A DNA stretch of 64,000 bases from Bettongia penicillata ogilbyi (lineage: Eukaryota; Chordata; Mammalia; Diprotodontia; Potoroidae), in assembly GCA_023548195.1 (NCBI GenBank), contig JAJHZJ010000252.1:2983395-3047394 (forward strand). The letters are read 5' to 3'. The translations under genes were made by a program, and so were the position numbers. The notes below the pieces were generated by a model. The model saw nothing but the letters and a program-made list of their open reading frames with translations, was not told the DNA's origin and searched no databases. The first letter of the stretch is position 1; each line of letters begins with the position of its first letter. This document shows, piece by piece, positions 55,253-64,000 of the stretch.

Positions 55253-56181
55253 TTTCTCAGCCAGTTACTTGACTTTTGAGTCCTTTGTCAAGTGGAGGGT
55301 ATACTCTAGGGACCTGTAAGTTCTCAGTTCCTCCAAGGTGGCACAATCAAGGAAGAGGAGTTTGCTCCTCTCCTGATCTGCTCTCTGATCTGTGAGCAAT
55401 CACAAGCAGTCTTTTCTGCCCAGGATCTGAGAGTAGCTCTCCACAGTCACTGTCCACCAGCTCCATTATGCCAGCACTCCTCTTCACTCCAGTTCTGCCA
55501 CTCAGAACTGATACCCAGATCAGCAGCACTCAATTCCCCCAGGGTCTTTAGGTGAAGGGCTCCAAAAGTGAATGCTGCTGCCTCACTGGCTGCTGATGCT
55601 CTGAGACCAGGGCTGGGGCTGAGGCCAGACCACACACCCCTCTCACTCAGGGTGAAAGAGCTATCTCACTGACCTTTGAAGCTGTTTTTGGAGTTTGTGG
55701 GTTGAGAAATCTGGGAACCACAGTTGCTACCCATGATTCTGCACCCTCAAGTCTGCTCCAGTCCTGTCCATGCTGTGCTGTGAAGCCAAGGCTGGGCTGC
55801 TCTCCACTCTGAGCTCAGTGTGATAGACCTTTCCTGTCAGCCTTCCAGGCTATCTTGGGCTGGAAATCTCTTTTCTCTGTCATTTTGTGGCTTCTTCTGC
55901 TTTAGAATTTGTGTAGAGTCATTTTTTACAGGTATTTTATGGGTTATGGTAGGGGAGAGCTAGAGCTGGTCTGTCTTTCTACTCTGCCATCTAGGTTCCC
56001 CCTGCCCCCAGAATAACTTTTCAAAAAATGTGCTGAAGAAGGTAGAAGGGATTAAGGAGTTAATACAGCTGGAAGGATAAATTTATCCTAGAAAGAAAGA
56101 GATGTCACTTTTTCAGAAACATGTTTAGGAGGGTATATATACAGAAAGATTTTGATGTGTAGAAGAGAGAAGCTGAGGGAG

Positions 56182-56603
56182 TATAATGCCGTTGTGATAC
56201 CCACAGCAACTACTGTGGATATGCATGCATATTTCCAGGGTAAATTTGCAAAATATAAACTCTCTTCCTCAAAGACAAAACCAACATATTTATTCAGATA
56301 TCAGAAAGCCAAATCTATCATAGTAACAAAGAAATCGATACACATTATCAATGCAGGGAGCACAGCTCCTTCCCACAAGCAAGTTCCCTTAGGCAAAATC
56401 ACTCCCTCTCTTCCTCGTGCTAGCTGCTCTGCTCTGCTCTGCCTGCTCTTTCTCAGTTCCACCCTTTCTGCTCCACCCATTCGGCAAACTCCTCCTACCC
56501 TCAGCTCCATATGACTCAGGTTGTGGGCGGGGTAATAGCCCAAAGCAGGTCACATGGGCCTGTTAAGGGATAGGAAATATCTTCAAATTGCCTTAACATT
56601 ACA
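56182..56603 (-). mobile_element. Solo LTR, copy 2, inside L2
   Basis: 422 bp with 'tataatgcc' at one end and 'cattaca' at the other, flanked by GGGAG (56177-56181) and GGGAA (56604-56608), a 5-bp duplication with one change. Collinear with 47706-48156. The reversed polyadenylation signal 'atatttattcagatat' lies near 56290. No internal viral sequence. Confidence 0.75.
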
Positions 56604-57174
56604 GGGAATTCATACCAGACATCATCATTGTTGTTCTAATGAAAGTGAAAGGAAAGATCATTTGGGAAATGAGGGGACAGTGGTGGGATTGGGGGCTTCA
56701 GTAGAGAGTCAAGAGTCAAGAACTGCTGTGGGGAATTTGATAAGGAGTCAACAGGGTAAGAATAAGAGCATTGCTAAGTATGGATCCAGCCAAGTTAAGA
56801 GAACGTACATTTGTATTGGACATTCAGAGTTTTATGATTTTCTCAAGCAATTTTAGAGAGCTAAGCATAAGGACTGATGGTTTATCTTAGGGTTAGAGAA
56901 ATTTTTAGGAATTTCTAGATTTTTAAAACAACCCCTAAACCCAAAGAGTACCAGCTGCCAAAAATAAACAAAAAACCATTTCAGTCTGGAAAATTTGTTT
57001 TTAATGGTATAATAGACACAAATAGCATGGTGGAATATAGGGCCAAAGGCTATGGTTTCACATCCTTATTCTCATTATCTATGTGGGTAAATTCTACCCT
57101 ATTCCCAATCTTGAAGGCAGGAACCACAGGACTGAACATACTTTATATTTAATAAAGTTTTTTGAATTTAAAGT

Positions 57175-57240
57175 CACTCAATTTCTATGGCCCCATTTTC
57201 CTCATCTATAAAAGAAAGGTTTGGATTAGATCAGGAATTA
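57175..57240 (+). mobile_element. MIR core fragment, sense
   Basis: 'ccattttcctcatctataaa' followed by 'gaaaggtttggattagatc'. The MITE at 57236 cuts off its 3' part. Confidence 0.55.
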
Positions 57241-57415
57241 ATTTTTTTTTGCATGATTAAAAAGACTTCTTTGTCAGTCTGATGAAACGTATAGACCTTT
57301 TCAGAGTCATGTTTTTAAATGCATAAAATAAAACATGGTTACTAAAAATATCAATTCAATTAAAATACTGCTAGTAAAATATTTAAAAATACTAGTTCAT
57401 AGATTCCAGGTGTAG
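57236..57415. mobile_element. hAT-like MITE
   Basis: 'cttctttgtcagtctgatga', 'catgtttttaaatgcataaa' and the end 'gttcatagattccaggtgta' followed by 'gaacccctaa' match the family. Confidence 0.6.
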
Positions 57416-57734
57416 AACCCCTAAACTAGCTCTGGCACATATGATCTTCAGAATTTAGTGTCTACTCATTCCTATATGTCCAACGACCAGGTCAGAGTTT
57501 CAGGGCCTTTCATCATTAGTCCCAGGGATCACTAGTGACAGAGCAGAGATTCTAAAACATTCTGGGTAGAGGAAAGAGACCTGATGCTGGGTGAAGTGGG
57601 TGCTGGGGATAAAGTTGAGGGGCGTTGGAATAGAACATATGTCTACTCTCTGTTCCAGATATGTTTCTGGGGTCACAGTTTCCTTGGGCTCAACTCTTAT
57701 GCCTCTGCAAGCAGTATTAGGAAGTCATATCAGA

Positions 57735-57822
57735 AAGGTTAAGTACTTGTCCAGAGTACATGTCTGTAGTTAGGTCTTCCTAACTTTAGGTCCGACGCTC
57801 CAACCACTGTACTACCTAGTTG
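57735..57822 (-). mobile_element. SINE head fragment, antisense
   Basis: 'ggttaagtacttgtccagag' and 'ccaaccactgtactacctag'. Confidence 0.7.
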
Positions 57823-58004
57823 GTAACAGAGATGAGACTGAGACCAAATACTGTGACTTCAAATCTAGGGGTTTTGTCATTGTGTCATATGGAAAGGATT
57901 CATATACCTAGATCAAATTTTTTTTTTATAGCACAGTGTAAATAAACCTACTATTGAACAATGAATAATGGTAATACCTTTTGTCTGTAATTTTATTCTT
58001 TGCA

Positions 58005-58208
58005 AAGAGATTATATGCATTTTAATCTCACTGTCATTATTAGAACACTAGGAAGTAGGTATTATGATATTATGTCCATTTTACAGATGAAGAAATGAAG
58101 GTTTAGAGAAGTTCTTTGATATAGTAGTTCTCATAGCCTTCTGTGACAGAGCTAGGACTAGACCCCAGGTCTTCTGACTCCTAGTCTAGTGTCCTTTACA
58201 CAACACTT
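58005..58208 (-). mobile_element. MIR, antisense
   Basis: 'ccattttacagatgaagaaa', 'gacagagctaggactagacc' and 'ggtcttctgactcctagtct'. Confidence 0.8.
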
Positions 58209-58209
58209 T

Positions 58210-59190
58210 TAGGAAGGGATGCCCAATATCCCATGACTTTGCTTATTTCTGGATTTGACACATCAATACACCAGTGTCATAAAATCAGTGATGCATGGAG
58301 TCACTAAGTAGAGCTTTCTGCTGATTTCTTGCAACACTGCATTGCTTCTGAAAGTTGATTCCCATTTCTGGAGGGGCTGGACCCTTAGTAGTTGGTGCAA
58401 AGGCACCAGTTGGGCTATTTTGGCAGCTGGTTCTCATCTTGATTTATATTTATTCTTTCAGCCATTCCTAGAGTCCTCTCTTTCTAGGCAGTGAGACCTG
58501 TGTCTTCTGGGAACCCTCAGTATTGGTTCAGGCTGTCTCTGCAAACAAAGCTCCCTTGGCTGGTTTGGAAAGTTGGTCTTGAGGCCAGATTCCTTTCATA
58601 GATATGCACATGCTCCTCACAGTGGGAACTGCGTACATGTGTGTAAGAGCAGAATGTCAAACCCACAGACAGATTTTTAATTGAATTGAAGCCTAAATAG
58701 AATGGGTTTTCATAGATGCCTCATGAAGGGCCGAGGAGCCACATTTTGGTGGAGGAAGAGGGTTTAGATCACAGTGAGAAAGCATGGAACTAGAAACCAG
58801 GGAGGAAGAAAAAAAATCAAGAGAAAATGTTTTGAAAACAAAAGAAATGGTATAGGAAGGGCCTCACTTCACATTCCCTTGAGGAATGTCTGCTTCTAGC
58901 CAAAAGACAGACTTTAAGGTGAAGGCTTTTTTTTTTTCCCAAAGGCAAGGGCAGTAGAGGTCATTAGCTTGAACTGTATGTGATATTTGACATAAAGAAG
59001 AAGGTGGTTTGGAGCAGAAAGCACAATCTTAGCCTTGTTATGGTCTAGTAGAGTCTCTCACCAGATGATAAGTTTCCTATGGGGTACAGGAGAGTGCCTT
59101 AACAAGAAGGAAAGCCACTCCTGAACAGTCCAGAGAGACACTTTGAATTGTGCTGACATGCCTTTCAGCTCTGTGCAAAAGCACAAGTAG
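58210..59190. other. Unassigned noncoding stretch
   Basis: No repeat, RNA gene or exon recognised over almost 1 kb. Confidence 0.4.
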
Positions 59191-59194
59191 TTTC

Positions 59195-59500
59195 TCATGT
59201 TTGGAATGCATTCGATTCTCACCTCCACCTCTTACATTCTCGAGCATCCTTCAGAGCCAGTTCATGCACCACCTCCTGCAGGAGCTCAGTCCTCAGTTTC
59301 TTGCACTGCTGGCCTCTTAAAATCACTTGGCATTGTTTTGCATATACTTTGTGTTTCCTTAACTGCCCATATGTTCTATCCTGCTAGTAGAATATAAGCT
59401 CCTTAAAGGTAGGGGCCATTCCATTCTTTTATTTTATTCCTAAACACCTAGCATGATATTTTGCACAATGTAGTCTTAATGAATGTCTTGTCAAATGGAA
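59195..59500 (+). mobile_element. L2 LINE 3' end, sense
   Basis: 'catgtttggaatgcattcga', 'tcatgcaccacctcctgcag', 'agaatataagctccttaaag' and 'acctagcatgatattttgca' follow L2 order. Confidence 0.75.
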
Positions 59501-59544
59501 TTAAATGTCTGAATGCCCTTCTTTATGCAAAATAATCTGGTATT

Positions 59545-60050
59545 TTCTCATGCTTATTCTTTTTTAAATTTTCATTTCCAATTCTGAATTTTCTCCCTCC
59601 AACCTGTCCCTCCTCCCATTGAGAAGGCAAATAATACAATATCTATTTATACATATGAAGTCATGTAAAACATTTCCACTTTAGCCTTGTCGCAAAAAAA
59701 AGGGAGTAAAAACAAAGTAAAAGAAAAGATGCCTCAGTTTACGTTTCAATCTCTTTAATCTGTCTGGAGGAGGAGATCATCATGGGTCCTTTGGAGTTGT
59801 CTTGGATCATCGTCTTGATCAGAGTAGCTAAGTCTTTCACAACTGATCATCATTACAAGGGTGCTGTTACTGTGTACAGTGTTTGGGTACTTCTCCCTTC
59901 ATTTTGCATCAGTTCATATTAGTCTCCCTAGGTTTTTCTGAAGCCATCCCCTTCATCATCTTATTCTGAGAAAAATGCCTCTCTGAAATATTTTTATTTT
60001 TCTATACCCCATAGATATGTTTTCTTCATACTGCTACTTAGCCATTTAGC
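59545..60050 (-). mobile_element. LINE-1-type 3' noncoding region, antisense
   Basis: 'attctgaattttctccctcc', 'tcccattgagaaggcaaata', 'catttccactttagccttgt' and 'tttgcatcagttcatattag'; the first two recall the HAL1-like 3' part at 53130-53390, the last matches 27008. Confidence 0.6.
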
Positions 60051-60309
60051 CCATTATTGCAGACTAGTTTGGTAGACTAGGTTTAAGTGGGAAGGCCCTG
60101 GTGCTACAGGCCAAAAGGATGCAGCTGATGTGGCCAGTCTGATTTCTCACTGAGGAAAATCTCCATTCTCTTGTCCCAGAACATGGTCCTAACAGGCAGC
60201 AGTCTTACAAAGGACTGCCTTTGGTCGTAAGCTCCATATGAAATAACAGTGTGATGTGGCTCCTGTACAGTCTGTTTCCAGAACAAGAGAGGTAATGGTT
60301 ACCTTGTAC

Positions 60310-60690
60310 TCTGTGTTGGTCTGACCACATCTGGAGCATGGGGGTCAGTTTTAGGTGAGTTATACGCAGGGACTACAGTCAGAAGAGTGTGAGCAAATGC
60401 GACAGAAATTACTGAAGCATCCATCACTGGTAAGAAATAAGGATACCAGTCCTTTAGTAGAGAAAACAAAGGGCAGCTACAATAGTTATCTTTAGGCATT
60501 TGAAGGGTTTTTATACGGAAGATGAGATAGACTTTTTTGTTCTTTAGAGCTCCAGAGGGAAAATTATGATCAGCAGGTAGAAGTTATAAGGAGCCAGATT
60601 TTGGCTTAGCAGAAGAGTCTCCTAGCAATTAGAGCTGGAGTGGGCTTTATGAATGGCAGCAAACCCGTCCTCATTATTCGATAAACAATG
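60310..60690 (+). mobile_element. CR1/L3 LINE 3' region, sense
   Basis: 'tgaccacatctggagcatgg', 'ttaggcatttgaagggtttt', 'agagctccagagggaaaatt' and 'cctagcaattagagctggag' run in CR1/L3 sense order. Confidence 0.6.
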
Positions 60691-60762
60691 TATCATAGTG
60701 ATGGTGGGCCAGTGAGCTCATCCTCAGAGAACCAGAGGAGTGTTAAGTATTCCCTCTTCCCC

Positions 60763-61900
60763 AGCTTAATGGATGTAGTCACATGTTGTAATCATAGATG
60801 ATGAGGTGTTAATGGGTTAATGGGTTCGCTCCCTGTTATTCCTCTTTGGAGGATGAATCCTTTTCTCTGATTGAATGAAGGGGTAACAGATTTGGCTGGA
60901 CTGAAAACTAGCCATACCTTGGAGGCTTTTAAATAGCTAAGTAGAGGCAGTTCTGGAGGTCAAGCAGTGGGTCCTCACATTTGTGGCTAGGAGCGCTTTG
61001 TGGAAAATGTGGCTCCGAATGGGTTGGGGACTGCCTTGCTTTGTCTGCATCCCTTCCAAATAAGCCACAGCATGTAGTAGCAGAGCTCCTCACCCCGAAG
61101 GAAGCATCCCATCAAGCAGTTGGAGAATCGGTTTGAAAGAATTCAAGAGGGAGGAGAGACACACTCCACGTAGACATGGATACAGTCATTTGCCTAAGGA
61201 CAGAAGCAGCGCTGAGGCATGGGACCAGGCAAGAAGGAGACCTCTGACTGTGGATGGGTGAGAATTGCTGTGTCTTGTGAGGAGCAGACCCAGGAAGCCT
61301 AGTAGATCAACTTACCCGATAGAGACTTTATTCTCTGATGGCATCAGTGAGAGACAACACGAGAAAAGAAAGGACAGGGAAATCCCTGTAGTATCATAGC
61401 TGTGAGTTGTCTTGGCCACACTGTTACTGTACTCTGTGCCCACTCTTCTTATGGATGCTGTGTGTATTTGTGGGAGTATGTGACCCAGATTTGTGGGGGA
61501 TATGTTTTATAGTTACTTTTCTTAAGATGTCATCCTGTCATTGTTCATTTGTTTCAGTCTCTCCATGATCCCATTTTGGGGTTTTCTTGGCAGAGATACT
61601 GGAGTGGTTTACCATTTCCTTCTCCAGCTCATTTTACAGATGGGGAGACTGAGGCAAACAGGGTTAAGTGACTTGCTCAGGATCACACAGCTAGTAAGGG
61701 TTTGAGGCTGGATTTGTCCTTGGGAAGATGACTCTTCCTGATTCCAAGCCCAGTGCTCTATTCCTTGGATCACCTAGGTACCCCATATGCCACCTTAATA
61801 AATACCTTTGTTATGCTACTAGCTAGATGTTAAGAGGTAGAAGCTCCTGAACCATAGGAGCCCAGATCCAACGGGTCTAAAATCCAACAGGAACAGCCAC
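60763..61900 (+). mobile_element. LTR-like repeat, split by a SINE
   Basis: 5' part shares 'tggatgtagt', 'aggtgttaatg' and 'cttttaaatag' (TATA-like, 60927) with 13583-14100. 3' part has 'ccttaataaatacctttgtt' (about 61793), a polyadenylation-type motif. The SINE at 61536-61786 lies between. Length is large for a single LTR, so more than one element may be present. Confidence 0.4.
61536..61786 (-). mobile_element. Mar-1-type CORE-SINE, antisense
   Basis: 'gttttcttggcagagatact', 'attttacagatggggagact' and 'cacacagctagtaagggttt' with the reversed head 'atcacctaggtacccc'. Full length. Confidence 0.9.
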
Positions 61901-61983
61901 CCTTGGAGTGTAAATCTATGAATGTAAATGTAAGTTGAGAAGTGGGGTAGAAAGCTCAGAGGAAATTCCATAAATGTGTTTTA

Positions 61984-62172
61984 TGTACATAATTGTGTCC
62001 ATCCTTCGTTGCTGAAGAAGGCCATGCCATCAGAGAAATGATGACATGACTTGCACTTGACTTTGTTTTGAGTGAGGGAGGGCTGTGCAAGGTCACCACT
62101 CTCACTTCTCCTCCAGAGCCATCTGAATCCAATGACCAGATATTCATCAGGAGGACTGGAGATGACCCAGGA
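61984..62172 (-). mobile_element. Right arm of the composite SINE, standing alone, antisense
   Basis: Reverse complement of 17830-18000: 'gaagaaggccatgccatcag', 'tgacttgcacttgactttgt', 'cctccagagccatctgaatc' and 'tggagatgacccagga'. It stops exactly where the tRNA-like arm would begin. Confidence 0.8.
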
Positions 62173-62202
62173 TATAGGAGACTCTCATAGGAAGGTTAGG
62201 GC

Positions 62203-62447
62203 TGCTAAGTGGCCCAGTGGATAGAGCACACCTGACCTGGACTAAGAAAGACTCATCTTCTTGAGTTCAAATCCAGTCTCAGACACTTGCTAGCTGTGTG
62301 ACCCTGGGCAAGTTACTTAACCCTGTCTGCCTCAGTTTCTTCATCTGTAAAATGAACTGGAGAAGGAAATGACAAACTACTCCAGTATTTTTCCCAAGAA
62401 AATCCCAAATGGAGTCATAAAGAGCTGGACATGATGGATACTTATGG
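62203..62447 (+). mobile_element. Mar-1-type CORE-SINE with RTE-like tail, sense
   Basis: 'gcccagtggatagagcacac', 'gctgtgtgaccctgggcaag', 'cttcatctgtaaaatgaact' and 'ggagtcataaagagctgg' form a complete copy. Confidence 0.9.
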
Positions 62448-62534
62448 AAACTGGCACAGATCCTTACTGCAAAGTGCATCTCCCACTCCCTACACATTTC
62501 TCCCTCAAACCTATGCTTCTATTATAGATTGAGA

Positions 62535-63085
62535 CCTTCCTGATCTGTCCACAGTATCCAGACTTATTTCATATTACTCCCATTTACACACGCTGTGTTG
62601 CAGCCAAACTGGGCTCCTTGCACACAGTGACTTCTCCCAATTTCATCTCTCTTTGCAGGCTGCCTGCCGTGACATTATATTCTCCGTCTCCTCATCTCTG
62701 CCTTCTAGACACCTTCAAAACTGAGTTTAGGCTGCTCTATGACACCTTTTTGATGCCTCTTGCCTTGTATTTATTTTGGATCAATTTATCTGTATGACTG
62801 GTTTTCCAAATATAATTTATATAACCATAACAATAAGCATATTTATATAGCACCTACTATATGCCAGGCACTGTGCTGAGCATTTTACAAATATACTTGT
62901 GTATTATTACAAGTGATTATTACAGATATCATACCTGTGTATTATTGCAGATGACGGTTACAAATAATATATGTGTATATATCTGTGTGGGTAGTTTCCC
63001 CTTAGAAACTTCATTCTACTGAGGGATAGGGACTGTTTCATTTCTGTCTTTCTGCGCTCGGTACCTGGCACAGAACTGAATTGAA
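62535..63085 (+). mobile_element. L2 LINE 3' part, sense, split by a MIR fragment
   Basis: 'ttcatattactcccatttac', 'ttgcagccaaactgggctcc' and, after the break, 'gggatagggactgtttcatt' and 'cggtacctggcacagaactg'. An antisense MIR end ('ctactatatgccaggcactg', 62822-62935) lies between. Confidence 0.75.
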
Positions 63086-63129
63086 GAAGAGTGAATTAGA
63101 GCTTAAAGTTAGTATAGGGACAGAGGGAG

Positions 63130-63385
63130 TCAATAAGCATTTGTTATACGTATATAATATATTCTATGCCTACTATGTTTCAGGCACTATGCTAAGTGCT
63201 TTATAAATATGATCTCACTTGGTGCTTATAACAACCCTGGAGGTAGATGATGTTTAGAAGCTAACAGAGGTTAGGTGACTTGTGCAGGGTTACTTACACA
63301 GCTGGCAATTGTCTGAGGCCGAATTTGAACTTGGTCTTCCTTACTTTAGACCCAGCACTATCAGCTATACCACCTGACTGCTTTC
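63130..63385 (-). mobile_element. CORE-SINE, antisense, near full length
   Basis: 'ttcaggcactatgctaagtg', 'ttataacaaccctggaggta', 'gaatttgaacttggtcttcc' and 'ctataccacctgactgc'. Confidence 0.85.
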
Positions 63386-64000
63386 ATAGGAAGCAGGAGA
63401 TATAGGACAAATCCAGATTCAGGGGACTTCAATAGGCAGATTGCCTGCTTTAATCATATAGAAATTTCATTTATTGATAACTCCTTAGAATAGGGACCAT
63501 CATTTGGGACCTGGAAAACTGGTCATTGTGCGTAAATTTTCATTGTACGTGGTTTGTGTAACCCCTGACTCAGAAGCCCATGAGGAATAGGAAGCAGGCA
63601 TGACACAAATCTCTGTTTGAGCTCCTCACTTCCTAGGGAGGGATCGGCAGCCAGAGGGTGTTGATCTGGCCATCTGTTTCAGAAACAGCAGAGCTATGTT
63701 TGAGGTTGGCTGGCACACAGATTGGTAGTTGGCTGTTCCTATGAAACAGCATGGAGGGAGAGCTGTGGGATCAATAGTAATTTCCCTCAGAAGAATGGTT
63801 ATGTAGGTCCATTTGCTATAATGCTTGGCTTTCCTGTTCCTGACCGAGGAGACATTTAAATGTACTTGGCCCTCTCATCTAGAAAGTGGGCTTGCAGGCC
63901 CCAAGCTTGATGTGAAAAAGAGGGAACAGGAGATGCTTTTCTGGCCCTGGCCCAGGCATCCAGAGGCTGCTGCCAGGTTGGCCACAGACCTCTAAGCTCC
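63386..64000. other. Unassigned stretch to the window end
   Basis: No repeat or exon recognised. The last 200 bp is somewhat GC-richer ('ggccctggcccaggcatcca'), without CpG enrichment. Confidence 0.4.

Larger units (their letters stand above)
53041..56013 (-). mobile_element. HAL1-like (ORF1-only) LINE-1 derivative with target duplication
   Basis: In minus orientation: the 5' end at about 56010 carries the L1 start motif 'acctagatggcagagtagaa' (reversed), then a 5' untranslated part (55253-56010), an ORF1 relic (54148-55252), a 3' untranslated part (53060-54147) and a poly-A tail (seen as T run 53046-53059). No ORF2 lies between ORF1 and the 3' end. Flanked by the perfect 9-bp duplication TAACTTTTC (53032-53040, 56014-56022). 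Half-L1 elements are known in mammals; this copy looks structurally complete. Confidence 0.75.
50325..56860 (-). mobile_element. Host L2 LINE copy, antisense, interrupted four times
   Basis: Reversed L2 pieces at 50325-50637, 50879-51257, 52074-53040, 56023-56181 and 56604-56860 read in consistent order ('ccacaaatatttatcgagga', 'gagccatttatagagggtat', 'aactgacaggacttggcaac', 'gaacatgtttgtaggcagag', 'gggaatttgataaggagtca'). About 1.9 kb of L2 is spread over 6.5 kb by a SINE, a sense L2, a HAL1-like element and an LTR. All ORF2 frames are broken. Confidence 0.75.

Noticed and set aside
47706..56603. The two similar LTRs as ends of one 8.9-kb provirus
   Set aside because: Each has its own 5-bp target duplication in L2 sequence, and what lies between is L2, SINEs and a HAL1-like element, with no viral gene.
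1..64000. Regularly repeated tRNA-like words suggesting tRNA genes or a CRISPR array
   Set aside because: They are dispersed tRNA-derived SINE heads in both orientations, without cloverleaf integrity, constant spacing or unique spacers; the sequence is a mammalian nuclear genome.

Overview
The window is vertebrate, almost certainly marsupial, nuclear DNA with no convincing protein-coding exon. The marsupial call rests on the repeats: tRNA-derived CORE-SINEs of the MIR and Mar-1 types whose 3' ends read like a BovB/RTE tail, a composite SINE at 17696-18012, abundant old L2 and CR1/L3 LINEs, and a LINE-1 relative whose 5' end has the usual L1 start motif. The exact species cannot be told from the sequence. 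Every repeat call is by eye from remembered consensus patterns; none was run through RepeatMasker, so family names are approximate and ends are usually good to about 10-30 bases.

Layout. 1-9 kb: MIR fragments in both orientations, a CR1/L3 reverse-transcriptase remnant with a tiny MITE inside it, pyrimidine and TG tracts, and an RTE-like 3' end next to an LTR-like segment. 9-16 kb: largely unique sequence with a candidate conserved element at about 10.42-10.73 kb, then SINEs, a TA/CA microsatellite inside an L2, and an LTR-like repeat at 13.6-14.1 kb. 16-27 kb: CR1/L3, SINEs and a composite SINE, L2 ends, MITEs and a repeat seen twice (24.0 and 26.3-26.7 kb). 27.4-31.6 kb: the longest mostly repeat-poor stretch, holding the best conserved-element candidates (28.5-28.8 and 31.4-31.6 kb) and an antisense 7SL RNA pseudogene at 29.64-29.84 kb. 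32-45 kb: SINEs, MITEs and antisense L2. 45.35-46.5 kb: a strong CpG island with AT-rich blocks carrying homeodomain-type sites, followed by an alternating CA/CG tract. 47.4-56.9 kb: two long antisense L2 copies used as landing pads by younger elements, including two solo LTRs of one family and a 3-kb ORF1-only LINE-1 derivative (HAL1-like) with a clear target-site duplication. 57-64 kb: MIR, MITE, L2, CR1/L3, another LTR-like repeat and SINEs.

The picture is a gene-poor regulatory landscape: no exons, several candidate conserved noncoding elements, and one CpG island that could be a promoter or a developmental enhancer hub. The most informative structures are the insertion-in-insertion stack at 50.3-56.9 kb, the HAL1-like element, the 7SL pseudogene and the CpG island. 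No new protein system is visible.
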